Source of the DNA: Apoderus coryli
Lineage: Eukaryota > Arthropoda > Insecta > Coleoptera > Attelabidae
Reading direction: 5' to 3'
DNA length: 64,000 bases
Assembly (NCBI GenBank): GCA_911728435.2
Contig: OU452200.1
Location: 41,989,715 to 42,053,714, forward strand
A model generated the notes under the pieces. That model had not been told where the DNA came from. It made no database searches and saw only the letters and a program-made list of their open reading frames with translations. Positions 51,701 through 63,746 of the stretch are shown here, piece by piece (position 1 is the stretch's first letter; each line of letters opens with the position of its first letter). The translations under genes were made by a program, and so were the position numbers.

Positions 51701-53324
51701 TGTGTGTGTGTCTGTATGTATTTTTCCACGATAGCGCCCAAACGCTTTAACCAATTGACCAAGAACGAAATCGACTAAACTCGAGAGAAGCTTCCTAGCG
51801 GCGAAACGGTTAAATGTAGAGGAATTCTGTTTGCACCAATGAGGATTGCATGAAATTTGAGCACGGAGAGCGCAGATCAGTATTTTGGTACCAAATTCGG
51901 AGAGGAACATAAGTTCCCATTAGAAAGAGTTTAGTTTGACCCTGTACAGTGTGTGAAATTTGAAGTATGTGTCTTTTTGAATGCGCGAACTAGGTATAAT
52001 ACCTATCTACTATATTGGTTCAATATTTACCACTGTCTTTCCCGGAAGAATACCCCGTATAATATCAATGATTGAATAGAACGTTTTCATTTAGGTCAAG
52101 AAAACAGGGGAAACGCAAAGCACTGAAGCTCTCAATTCTTGGGTTCAGGGAAAGTTTTTAGTGTTTTGGGTATTACATTAACAAAACAACTGCAATATAT
52201 CAAATATACGACAACAAATTATAACTAACCTTTGCAGAAAATCGGTAATCAGCATCGGGGGGCTCCAAAACAGCAGGATTTTTTAATGGAGACTCCACAT
52301 CTTTGCTCATAATATGAAAAGAGCATGGTCTATTCAGCGACCATGGTTGATGAGGTGGAAATGTGTCGACCCATCGATTGTTGCTGAAGAAAAAGTCTGA
52401 CGGAATATACAAGTTAGCATACCGTCGTCGCATTTGAAACACATCGCCTTCCGAACTTAAATTCAAATGCATATACTTAGATATATTATAACAGTTGCAT
52501 ATATTTTACATTAAAATACTTACAAATTTAGAGCAAGCTTTGGCACTTGCACCATGTACCTTGGCATTGCCCTGACTGTCCGCCTGCGCTGTTTCGGTGG
52601 TGATCGCGAACGTTTTCGCATGGACGGTGGCGGCGGTGATCGCCTAATCAGGGTATCTTCTTTATCTCGTCCTTTCATTCTGTCTTCACGTCGCCGTTTA
52701 CGCACTATCATGTTGTCCTCGTTACGGTCTCTATCATAAGAACGATCTCTACCTCGCCCACCTAAATAAAGCGTAGGTACTTACATCATATTAAAACAAT
52801 AAATTGTTCACTCAAATAAAATTTAGGACAATTTTATAATGCTTTTTTTGTATAGGTATATAATCTTATAATCGGTTAGTATTTTTTTTCTGGAATCTCC
52901 CTATTTGTAGAAAGAATGATAACTTTCCAGGTCTTTTATTAGAACTCAATATATAATTATTTTTCAGAAAAGTTATTCTATAGACCTAATATAAAAACTG
53001 AAGCGTACCTGAACCAGAATGATTCTGTCCTGCACTCCCTCCGAAAGCCGTTCCCAAATTTGGCGTATTAAACCCTCCGCTATTGGGATAAGAAACGCCC
53101 CGCACCTGCTGAAACAACGTGTTTGAAGCAGCAGCAGCAGCCGCGGCAACGATTTGATTGCCCAACATCGTGTTAAGGTTTTGCTGTTGTATTCCGCCTC
53201 CTATGGTATTCTGGAATACTGCCGGCTGAGGGAATCCTTGCACGATATTTTGAGACATAAGGGGAGGCGGTTGATTGGTATTCGGCCGGCCCCACGACAC
53301 TGATTTATTATTGTATTGATTCAT
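45768..53324 (-). CDS. CCAR1: CCAR1-like cell division cycle and apoptosis regulator (transcription coactivator), 12 coding exons
   Basis: Reverse-strand coding exons: 53324-53009, 52761-52524, 52455-52230, 50770-50466, 50232-49923, 49415-48948, 48351-48007, 47944-47778, 47718-47541, 47468-47237, 46412-46177 and 46022-45768. Phases agree at every junction and total 1091 aa. Order: Gln/Ala-rich N-terminus; Arg/Ser-rich basic segment; CCAR core (RYMVQVPKLAL, YANLYIPSDFFF, GPWSPSLDGPNPDKDPAVL, LSNCTQWYRFVELYYR); acidic region; SAP DNA-binding motif at about 515-560 (MDVEGLRRELIARNANHRGL); FDCANMSLSILLDYRQEDNK; inactive EF-hand-like module at about 805-850; coiled coil at about 930-1005; Gly/Ser-rich tail. 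The family is nuclear and links Mediator/p300-type coactivators to nuclear receptors, beta-catenin and p53, and affects splicing. Oddity: no N-terminal S1-like domain is found, although phases join exons 1 and 2. The donor at 49923 (ACA|GTTAAA) is weak. Confidence 0.93.
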
Positions 53325-55202
53325 TTTCTTTATGAATATTTCACACCAATGTATTATTAATTAGTTTTATGCAAACACATTTATCACATAGGTATAGTTA
53401 TTATCATAGAATTTCTTATATTATTTAGTAGATCTCCAAAATACAACACAAGTTAATTATGACGCTACCTAAATAAGCTCATAAAATTGACAATCATTTT
53501 CAGTAAAAAGAATCTGATTGACACTTATGACAGATTTGACATAGGAAACGTCAAATTTGTACATAACTTTGACAATGTTGCCTCAGCATCTAAATAAACA
53601 AAAACAAACCAGTGCAATAAATGAACAAGTTTGATTGAATCAGTTTCGGGTATTCTCTGTGGCATGTTGTCATGAATAGACCAAAGATTTATGGTGATCG
53701 GACAAAGCTTTATGTTTGTGTACATTAATCTTTGAATAGACTAAACGCATTGAGTTATATATAACTCAATATTAAACGTTAATTTTTCTTTGTGACTTTA
53801 TGATGACAAAAAATAATATCAAATAAATTAGGTTATGTCATGTTCTTGATTCTTGACACTCTCGTTATAACGTGTCTAAAAAGCGCGTTCAGCACAATAA
53901 GAAAGTTACACTTACTTATTCTATGATAATAAGTAAAACGACGTATATAAGTATCACATGATATGATTATAGGGTTATTCTTTCGTACTGAACTAAGTGA
54001 ACAATCTGAAAATTGTTAGTTCATTCACGATTGTGCGTTTTCTTTCCACATCGGTCACTTCTACCAAACTGATTAAAAATCCTACCCCCCTTGCCGCTTA
54101 CTGATCAACCTCTAGGTACCGGTTACTTCGTTCAGTTAACAATTAACCTCTAAAAGTATTGAATATTGAGAGATAATAATTGGAATATAAGTTGGAATCA
54201 AACCAATAAATTGTAAAAGTTTAAAACATGGAGAATAATATCATGGAAGAAATAATTTTCCTGTTTTCAGAGCAGATTTGGTTGTTTTCACAAGTTTTCG
54301 AGGTTAAGTGAAAGACAATCACAAAAAAGATGTTCTTTCGGTTTCGCCAAATATTCAGTTCAGTATAATCACATTCACTTGTTCAGATCAATCACTACGA
54401 AAGAATAACCCTTGTTCTTGCAATGAAATAGTAAAATTTAAATCAATGATAATAAAGTTATAGACTACAAAAGTTGTGATCTTTTACTGTCGATAGTGTA
54501 GTTTAAGCCCCTATATATAAAAGATCCAGTGAACAGTGACCTGTATAATAGATGTCTTTGTTTATTTCGATATGGTTTTGCGCTGTTTTCAAAATAAATA
54601 AATTACCTATATTATGTTAAAACATTGGCATTGAACTGAAAAATCGATTCAGAACCGGTAATGAACTGATTCTTTTTTCACCGCGAACGCCAAACTGTTT
54701 GATTCTATTACTAGTAGTCCGATAATTTTTTCACCGCGAACGCCGAAATCGAAACTGCGCAAGCGTAGAGAACTAGAACCAATTCAGAACCGTGGCCGCG
54801 AACGAAGCTATAAGCATTAAGCATTTGCCATTGTCTTTAAAAGGACAATGCTGTTGCCTTCAAATGTTGTTGACGTTTTGTGGTTTTTCTCCTTCATGTT
54901 AGGGTATTTTGTATTTTAAAAAGAAATAAACGTCAAAAAATGATATTCATCTTTCATCAATTCACATAAAAAATCAAAATTCCAGTATACCGTTAAAAAT
55001 GAACATTTTACATTATTCAAAAAATGCGCTGAATTTGTACATTAATTCATTTTATAAATTAAACAAGTAGAAAAACACAAAGGAATTGAATAGTGAACAA
55101 CATACACAAACACATCAACCACCGTCATATTGCATAAGTGGCTGCCGTAATATTCAAGTAATTTTCCAAACCAACATAACCTTACCATATTAAATAATTA
55201 TT
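53325..55202. promoter_or_regulatory. Divergent intergenic region between CCAR1-like and StARD7-like genes
   Basis: About 1.9 kb separates the two start codons, which face away from each other, so both promoters must lie here. It contains a 442-bp MITE at 53971-54412 and a direct repeat of TTTTTTCACCGCGAACGCC (near 54674 and 54727). I could not place transcription start sites. Confidence 0.5.
53971..54412. mobile_element. MITE with 17-bp perfect terminal inverted repeats in the divergent promoter
   Basis: AGGGTTATTCTTTCGTA at 53971-53987 and its exact inverse at 54396-54412. Similarity continues inward imperfectly (CTGAACTAAGTGAACAATCT against its inverse near 54350-54390). No ORF. Superfamily not determined. 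Confidence 0.72.
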
Positions 55203-58200
55203 ATGATTTTAAAAAAATTAAATGATTCAAGCATGTATTTGAAATTGAAGTACCGCTTTGAATATCTGTTAAGACACAAACTGAAATTACATAAAATTGC
55301 GTTAAATAGTCGAGGTGAAACAAGTGCTAAAAAGCCAAAAGACAGTATATTCAAGATATGTAAGCACCATTGTGAATGTGTATTTGTGCAAAGATTACGC
55401 CGCAGCCAGCAAATGTTCAGTTTGTATACGAAATGGTGGGAGGAGAAGGCATTACATGAGTTTTTGAAAAGTTTCCGGAAAGATGTTATTCAAAGAGGAA
55501 GAAACTTTCTAATGGGGGCTGTCGGTAATTTGATTTTATTACTATTTATCTAATTAGTGTTTGTTTGACAATATCTGACTAAAGATTTGTTTAGTACCTA
55601 CCTATATTATGTTTAGTTAATACAAAGTGGAAAACATAGCTTACTGTAAATTGCAAATTGTACGACTAACATTTTCCATCTTTTTCGTGAAGTTTTTTTC
55701 GCTATCTAAAAAATAAATGGTGAAAATCTAGAGAATGTTTGTTTGAAAAAAATTGTGTAACATTCTTATGATTCATTCATGTGATTTTAAGCACATCAGC
55801 CTATTACATTCCTTGTCTCCTTGTAAAGATTCAGGGCTTCCACAAAAATATGGGCGCTTTTTTTTTTGTTTATGTAGCCGCTAGATGGAGCTCAAAATAA
55901 TAATAATGTAAGTATTGGTCGTTAATTTGTACATCAGGTGTATAATTCCAAAATAATTCAGTACCTACACATAATTTAAAGAATGCATCTTATGTGTAAC
56001 TTATATATGACGGATGTTTGCAGAGCATTGCCGATAAACATATAATATTATTTAATCAATAAAATATTAATAATCTACAAAACATATCACAGAATTTCAA
56101 CTGATAAACGACGTATACCACAGAATATAAACATTTAGAGTTGGTTTTATGCCCTCTAGCGGTCAACTTCCCTTCTACTAAAAATATGTTTTCCTAAAGC
56201 TGTAAGTAACATGATTTGTTTTCGAAATAGAGTCTGGCCTTTCTTATATTTGTACACCCTGTACATTTTTTATTAGGGATGTCTGCATACAATTGGACTG
56301 ACAATCGGATACAAGATGAAGAATTACAAAAACACTATGATGATTTAGAATATATGACAACATTGCGCGACAATACAGTGATTTGTCGGAAATGCGGCGA
56401 GGCTGCCAATAAACCCGTGGTCAAATCGTATGATGAATGGCAATTGTTTATACTGCAAGACGATTTGATTGTATGGCGGCGAGAGCGGAGCTCGGGATTG
56501 TTCGAATATAAAGTTTACGGTAAGGCGACTAAATATTTACTTAATATTGATTTTGTGATGCTGTGTGATTTATTAGGGTCCTACAATGATGTCACCGCTG
56601 AAGATTTCCTAAATGTGCAAATCGACATTGATTATCGTAGACAATGGGATACAACGGCGGAAATATTGGAAGTTCGTGAACGGGAATTGAGCTCAAATAG
56701 TGATATTTTGTATTGGGAGATGAGCTGGCCGGTCAGTGTTTTATGATTTAATAATTTTTTGTCACATTTTTAGCTTGCCATACCATATGCAAATAGGTAT
56801 CTACACACCACTGATGATGAGAGATAATTACTCGAAACATATCTGGAAATGATAGCGTTTCAGATTTGAATATAAAGAGACATTTGTGGAGGATGACTTT
56901 GATTTAAGCTGGATACTAAATTAATTATTGTCAACTGACTGTTAATAATTTATTATTTATTTCTTCACTATCATTGAGAGTAGTCAGCAGTTGCCTGATG
57001 AGACTACTTATTAGTTTAGTATACGTTATAGTTCACAAATAGTGCATAAGTGCAGCGCTTTTAATCCAACCAATTCACCATCAAACAGCTCAATGTATTT
57101 TATGCAGTTGGGATTCCATACATACTGATTGTGAAGAATATTCAAGTATCGGACGTATGTATGATTTGTCCAATATTATCATTTGTATGGAATGGTCACT
57201 AAAAGCTTTTTATATCAGATAACCTATTGAGTTAGCCTTTTTGACAACACTGGTCATTTGATTCTATACACTTTAAGTCCTTAGAGTTTATCACAGCACT
57301 CTTTGTTCGGCAATAATCGGCCTAGCTGCGTACACTTATTCACATTCAAAGATATCATCGGGCCATGCCTCCAGCTCCAGACCACACAGATCACTCGTAA
57401 CTTTTTCAGCTTTCGTAAAGTGCTTGTAGAATTGTTGAAAGCAACCAGATCACTGATGTACCTACAATGAAAACAGAATCGGCCCAGCACATGTCTCTGA
57501 GAAACTCACATAGAAAGAGCGTGAGAAAGATTACTCTATTCTGACTCTAATTATTGTACGTTGCTTAGAAATTTGCCAATCAATTGAGAGTCCAGATAAA
57601 TTACATCAACGGGTTCGTTGTTATCATTCAGTGCCACCCAATGGATGACACAAGTTAGGAGACAGGTTTCAGCTGATCTGTTTGAGAGAAAATCATGCTG
57701 AGTATCGTGAATGATACTGCTCTACAGAGCAAAATAAGTTAATTCAAGACATTTTCACGTGTAAAAATAAATGGCGTTTAATTCGAATAGTTATGAGTAT
57801 CCCAATTCATTCGAAGAAACGGTTTCTTTATCTTCTTCATAAGTTAAAAACCAGCTGAAATACATACCAAATGTATCTTAGAAATTAAGAAGTCTATGAA
57901 AATTTCGGTACAGCATGTTTAATTTCACAAAAAAATAGAACACTATGGCGAAAACGGCACTCCTCCCTTTATAAAATTAGCGAAATACCAGGCAAAAGTG
58001 TGAAAACGGGATAATTCGATATCTCAGATGCCTTGTAATTGTATTTACTTCTCCTTGGGAACATTTAAGTAATCTAAACAATTACTTTAGTGTGAGCAGG
58101 CAATATGCCCGGTGAAACACAGTTCACACAAACGTTGGCCGGACGGGAAGCAACCACTCCATCATCTCCTATTGCCAACACTAGATACGCCTGAATTCCC

Positions 58201-60321
58201 TGGCGGGAGGCTTTATTAATGAATTGCTTGTTACATAATGTAATAAGACTTTATGTAACAAGCAATTCATTAATTACTTTATTGATTCCCGTGGAAATCT
58301 CAACTTTGAGATTGACAAAATTACCGATTCTTTTTTTAGAAGATGTTCGTGAACAGAGACTATGTGTTCAATCGTCGCTTTGTAATCGATGAGGACTCTA
58401 GAACTATTGTGGTAGTGAGTAAAACAACGGATCATCCGTCTTATCCGAAATATCCGGAGAAATATAGAGTGGAGGAGTATTGGTCGTATATGGTGATTAA
58501 ACCATACACAGATATTCGAAATGCTGGTATAGAGTTCAGTTTGACTTATTTCGATAATCCCGGCGTGAATTTGCCTTCGTACATAACTAATTGGGTATCG
58601 AAAAAGGTAAGTAAAAATTTAGGTTTGAGTTTTATTTCGACATATAATCTTTCGATTGTGCATGAAACAAAATATTTGTTATGCCCACTATATTGTTTTT
58701 CTGAGTTCGTAGTTTGAAATAATAACGAGCTTTAATTAAATATAATTGATTTACACTTCAGAAATAAACACTTATACAAACTAATATCATTAATGCACTA
58801 AAATATGACTATTTATTTGTACTATTAGTTTATTTCACTATTATTTATATGTCACAACACTGTTCTCAATTATTGTCTATCTGTCATCTGTCCCTGTTAC
58901 ATTCGCTTATATATGGTTGGCCTTCTTTCTCGAACACTTCCAGTACGTTCTACTACATTCTGGCGCACATACGTCCATTCTAGATCCATACGATAACCGA
59001 GGCACATCCTACCAAATTAACACAGCGCTGTCCCGGACGAGGTATTGCCTACTAAATTTGTACAGAGTCTCTTCCCGTTTGTTTGAGTCGCGACCAGAAT
59101 AGATCATCTGATTACTATAGTATAGACAACGCCGTGTTGCCGGATGTATTTATCTCTAAGCGTTGGGGACATTTTTATATTCGTCACAATATAATGAAAA
59201 TAGCGTTATTTGTAAACATAGTAATTAACATACTTGGGGATAAACAGTGACTGTAACCACTGCTCCAACACAAAATGGCCAGTTCAGATATTAATGAAAT
59301 TTCCTGAAATGAAAGTTTTTCACCATAGCCATATGGTGACTATAGTTGAAAAACTAATAAGAACGTACCATATTTTCCAAAATATACTCAATTGATGATT
59401 GATTGTGATAACGGTCCAATTCGAAATAACATATTATATTTTTGATATATAAATAATGCTGTAATGTACTTATATTCGCCCTGAGGATTCAAACAATGGG
59501 CAGCTTTCCCGCACCGCTGGGCCTCTGGCGGCTTTAGAACCACAACTGCCTCTATGTATAACAAATGTATATAAGTAGACAGACACGCACATGTTGAAGG
59601 GTACCTCACACTGTCTATTTGATTCTAGATGATGCCCGAATATCTTAGAAGTCTCCGTGATGCTACAAAAGCGTACAAAGATTTTTGCCTAAAAGAAGGC
59701 GTATCCAAGGCTTGCGACAGAATTAAAGAAGAGGAGCGGTTGAGGAGAGAACAAGAGGAGAAAGAGAAATTAGACTACTGTAGTTTTGAATGGATGAATA
59801 GTAGTAGAAGCGATTTAGTGGAAAAAAGACGGGAATGGGGTAATCGGATACCGGAAAGAATAGATATTAATCGTACTACAGCTACTATAGATGGTAATAA
59901 TAGGTTTGAAACAGGTGAATTTTTATTTTCATAATTATTGTTATCATGTTAATAATTATAAATTCAAAGAGGTATTTAAAAGCTGTTATTTCTTACTCGT
60001 TGTGTTCATTCTTGAATTTGTTTTTATTCCGTTACTTGATTGGTTATTTGAAGATTAACACCAACTTTACTACGAACTAACAGTGTAAATATTTAGAAAT
60101 CACGTTTTGACTATTAAAAGTATGTTTTATAAGTAGCTGAACAGGTCGATAAGTCATCAATTCCGCAAAACAATCATCATCAGAATCAACATAGCCCGAC
60201 ATCGACGTCTCTACCTTCAGCAGTGACACTTCCACCGTTAAGAAAAGAAACTAATAATTCCAACCAAAATGATGCTGAAAATTTGTGGAAGTATCTGAAT
60301 CCAATTTATTATTTTTACTAA
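55203..60321 (+). CDS. STARD7: StARD7-like START-domain lipid transfer protein, 6 coding exons
   Basis: Coding exons: 55203-55524, 56277-56519, 56577-56731, 58340-58606, 59629-59914 and 60137-60321, total 485 aa in one frame. A basic, amphipathic N-terminus (about 1-105) could be a mitochondrial targeting and membrane-anchoring region, ending RGRNFLMGAVG. The START domain covers roughly residues 155-400, with EWQLFILQDDLIVWRRE, DVTAEDFLNVQIDIDYRRQW, NRDYVFNRRF, YRVEEYWSYMVIKP and LTYFDNPGVNLPSYITNWV, the order and motifs of StARD7. Known StARD7 moves phosphatidylcholine to mitochondria. The tail is Asn/Ser/Pro-rich, ending WKYLNPIYYFY. The last exon needs the acceptor at 60136 (GTAG|CT): the more obvious CAG at 60144 would give an immediate stop. 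Introns 3 and 4 carry repeat insertions. Confidence 0.92.
56808..56846 (+). ncRNA. Hammerhead-ribozyme-like motif in intron 3 of the StARD7-like gene
   Basis: Stem I CCA/TGG (56808-56810 with 56844-56846); core CTGATGA (56811-56817); extra T; stem II GAG/CTC (56819-56821 with 56831-56833); GAAA (56834-56837); a degraded stem III (AC/AT); triplet ATC ending at 56843. The helices are shorter than in the other three motifs, so this copy is probably weakened. It is in the sense strand of the host intron. Confidence 0.55.
58215..58274. repeat. Perfect 24-bp hairpin in intron 3 of the StARD7-like gene
   Basis: ATTAATGAATTGCTTGTTAC starts the left arm (58215-58238), and the right arm (58251-58274) is its exact reverse complement around a 12-base loop. 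It ends about 65 bp before exon 4, close enough to influence splice-site exposure in the pre-mRNA. Origin unknown; probably a tiny foldback insertion. Confidence 0.8.
58770..59189 (-). repeat. Solo-LTR-like repeat, copy B
   Basis: Inverse copy of the block at 22802-23265: reverse-strand reading starts TTGTGACGAATATAAAAATG at 59189 and ends near 58770. It lies in intron 4 of the StARD7-like gene, antisense to it. No internal retrotransposon sequence is attached. Boundaries are approximate. Confidence 0.55.
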
Positions 60322-61152
60322 GTAAAAAGGAGCAATATCAGTCATTTGTAAGCCAATACCTACTAATTTTATTATCAATACCAAATCTTATTATAGATAT
60401 AAAATTTTATTATTATTGTAATACAATATATTTATTACTAAAACTGGAAGTTTGTCGGTTTTTTAAAGTACCTAGATACTGATAGATGACGGAATAGGGT
60501 TCGAAACTGAGTTAAATTGAAAAAAAGTTATGTAATCAAATTTCACCAATACGATTCTTCAGCAACTTTGCGGGAGCGTAGTTACACTGTGTGTAAGCTG
60601 TGGTAATGCGTTCGTTGATAAAGAAAATGCCATTGCGAACGAAATAAAATTCAAAAAATCCTATATTTTCTCGAATGATTGGTCGAGAAGCCAGTATTTC
60701 AAGCATTAAATACATTGTTCGTACTGTCGTATCATCGAACGTCCGATGCATGTGACGCCAGCCTTAGCGACAGCCAATTTTAAAGAATTCTCTTCTTCCT
60801 TATATATGGCCTGAGTTTTATTTTTGCCCAAGTAGCCCCGGTAGCTGCGGCCATTAAAGAAGTGCAAAATTTGGTTGGATGGGTGGACGGTGCTCCCGGC
60901 CGAGTCGGTAGACTTGCCAATGCCATGTAGTTATGCACTACATAGTCGTAGGTGCTGTATGTTGGCATCTGGCAGTCGATTACCGTGGTCGGATTCCACG
61001 CTAAACTGTAGGTCGAAACTCACTCAATTAAATTAACTAACATAAATGGCTAAATTAACTTAGTTGTAGAGGCCAATAATAAAAAGAGAGAGAAAAGTGA
61101 AAAATTTTTATTTTAGGTTACGTAGTAGTTTAATAAACAGAAACAATAAACA
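60322..61152. other. Intergenic region between StARD7-like gene and PRIM2
   Basis: No gene is supported. The first ~200 bp are probably 3' UTR of the StARD7-like gene. A higher-GC segment at about 60540-61000 has two reverse-strand ORFs (62 and 71 codons) in different frames without recognisable motifs; it could be an old repeat or a decayed gene. The PRIM2 promoter should lie in the last few hundred bases. Confidence 0.4.
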
Positions 61153-63746
61153 ATGTCGTTTTATTTAAAACCACCTAAAGGTAGTCTCAACATACATTTA
61201 TTAGAAAAATGTGTTGAACAACGTTTAAAGTGCTATGATTCAATCAACAACGCAAATACGTTAGAGACACTTTCAGACTCAGATTGTTTAATAGAAGACA
61301 GTTCATTAGATAGAACAGGTCATTATATTCTACGCTTAACAGCATATAAGAGCATCATATTCAGTACGATATTTATTGAGAATGAATGTAAAATATTAAT
61401 GAAACGCCTAGAATACTGCGAGACATCCGGAAATGTGAAGTACTTCCTGAAAAAGTTGCTACGACACAGCTCAGAATGTTTCGAACAAATAGGAGAAGAT
61501 AATGAAGAATTTAAATTTTTGTTTCTTATTTTAACCAAATTATGTACGAATATATTACGAAAAGAATTCTTACGACATTTGATAGATAAAAGGTGCATTA
61601 ATAATAGTGAACTGACGTGTATTTATTCATTAAAAGGCAAGTTAATAAATATATATCAAATGATTTTGGTAATCCAAATAAGACTTTATCGTGTTTTTAC
61701 AGTACCCTTCTATTTATGCCCAGACCTTGTTAGTCAACGGAAAGTACAATTATTCAAAGGCCATGCTCAAATCAACTGCATACAATGGCCTCTTTTATTT
61801 GTTGCACTATTTCGAAAGTATTTAAACCTAACATTGAAAAGCATGCATAATTCACAGCAGGTGCAAAATACCTTAATGGATGACAGGATAAAGGATATTA
61901 TTGATAATATTATTATCAACCGGTGCTATAGCACTGATAAATCTGGCGAAAACGTTAAATTTGATATTACAAATATTGAAAATGAATTGCTATATTTTCC
62001 GCTATGTATGCAGAATTTATATGGAATTCTTAAGCGTAATAATCGGCTTTCACATAATGCTCGGTATGTATTATAAAATTAATATTTTATTTAGATTGGC
62101 ACGATTCCATCTCTTTCCAGTTCCAGTTAGCAAACCATATGAATATACCTACAATAGTCGTTATGCTTCTACCGAGGCTTCTACATCTTAATTTAGCAGA
62201 ATTGATATTTTATATTAGGGAAAAGTTCCTAACGCCTTCAATTGGTGCATTGCTCATGGGGTGTTTAGCTGATGTAAACCCTTTTTTAGGGGTCACTGGC
62301 ATTCTCATTTGTCTTAATTCTTTACTGTTGAATATGTAGACACACACCCACTTAACGTGTGTAGTCTAATCGCGCATTATGTGCTTCCATACAGTTTTTG
62401 CTATTATTTTTTATGGAAAATATCATTTTAACCTTAGAATGACCTTTAAAATAACGTTGAAGGCAAGGACATGAGCCCCTAAGCCTACTCAAACATTTTT
62501 TCGCCAATAAATCATTAAAAAATCGAAAAAACAGTTTAGGAACAAATTTTTAACACTTAACCCCAATTCGATCATTTCTATCATTTCCAAGTAAAATTTT
62601 CCGCCTCTTTCGAATCCGGTGTAAGAAATAGCCTTAAGTATATACAATAATTGATCTAAATTGTACTTATATTTTAGTTTTGACTTCAGTCTGTACCTTA
62701 AAGGTATTGGAGTGGCAATGGCGGACTCTATTACATTTTGGGAGCAAGCTTATATGAAACAACACGCTTTCTGTTCTAAATGTACTCATAATTGGGCGGA
62801 TAATGCCAAACGATATATTTACGGTATACGACATTTGTATGGATTAGAAGGTGCGAGGAAAAATTATAACGCTCGCTCATGCAATTATTTACAGGTAGGT
62901 ACCTACTTACTTACTTATATGTCTGTATGTTATTTACAATTCTTCTTGTTAAAAGCACACCTCCGTGTCTTGATCTCTTTCATTGACATTAACGTTAAAG
63001 GATCACGATATGTTTCTTGGAAGGTTACGAACTGTTCGGCTATTTGAATCGCATAAAATTATGGAGCCAAGTTAATATGTAGTTTGGTATTATATCTTAA
63101 AATTAATCCTAACCATCGAGTATGTAGCTTTTTCAATTCGTGTCACGTCTCTAGTATTTTACAGCTTTAGTTAGTTACTGAGTATCATTTAGACCTACAC
63201 CCAACTAAAAGGTTTTTTTAAGGATGAAGGGAAATGGCTTTAGATGATTGATCTGTTAGCCACAGATTATCCCTAAAAGATTAAACATTTTCTATTTTCT
63301 TGACACTGATAATCACAAACTAAGTACATACATGTAGGACGTTTTTTACTTAAACAGATACTTATGACGTTCTATTACCTATGACCTATGCCATAGATAA
63401 ATGTACCTAGGTATTTATGTATATACCTTCTATAAACTGTAGGTATTCTAGTTTTGCAAGCACCTCCAGTAATATCATAATTTTGTAGGGTGTTATTCTG
63501 ACAGGTGCAGAAGAAGGAGGTTGTCCATTTGTCAACTCTGATGATTTATATTTGAAGGCCACCTTAAATAAACTGCTTAATCATAATGCAGAATTCGTGG
63601 ATGCTATATTAGATAAGCGGAAAAACAACCAATATACTGACGCCTGTAAACTACTTCAGCGTTATTTCAGTGGTAAAACCACTGATCAATTACGGTTTTA
63701 CGATCCTGTGCAATATTATTTTTCACTGAAACAGCAAATTATTTAA
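61153..63746 (+). CDS. PRIM2: DNA primase large subunit (PRIM2), 3 coding exons
   Basis: Coding exons: 61153-62063, 62678-62894 and 63489-63746, total 461 aa (human about 509). The N-terminus has SFYLKPPKGSLNIHLLEKCV, like the human SFYLQPP start. The C-terminal iron-sulfur domain keeps four Cys: Cys285 (FPLCMQNL), Cys372 (ARSCNYLQ), Cys388 (GGCPFVNSDD) and Cys429 (DACKLLQRYF), with spacings 87, 16 and 41, close to the human cluster ligands. FSLYLKGIGVAMADSITFW and YIYGIRHLYGLEGARKNYN are the template/primer-binding motifs. It works in the nucleus with PRIM1 and DNA polymerase alpha to start RNA-DNA primers. The long first exon and strong divergence in the N-terminal half are notable. AATAAA lies at 63797. 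Confidence 0.93.

Noticed and set aside
60536..60968. Two reverse-strand ORFs between StARD7-like gene and PRIM2
   Set aside because: They are short, in different frames and without recognisable motifs or splice logic. A decayed gene or repeat is possible, but no product can be named.
62095..62191. Possible extra PRIM2 exon (LARFHLFPVPVSKPYEY...)
   Set aside because: An AG acceptor exists at 62094, but the peptide has no counterpart in PRIM2. Joining 62063 to 62678 restores the conserved RFDFSLYLKGIG sequence in phase.
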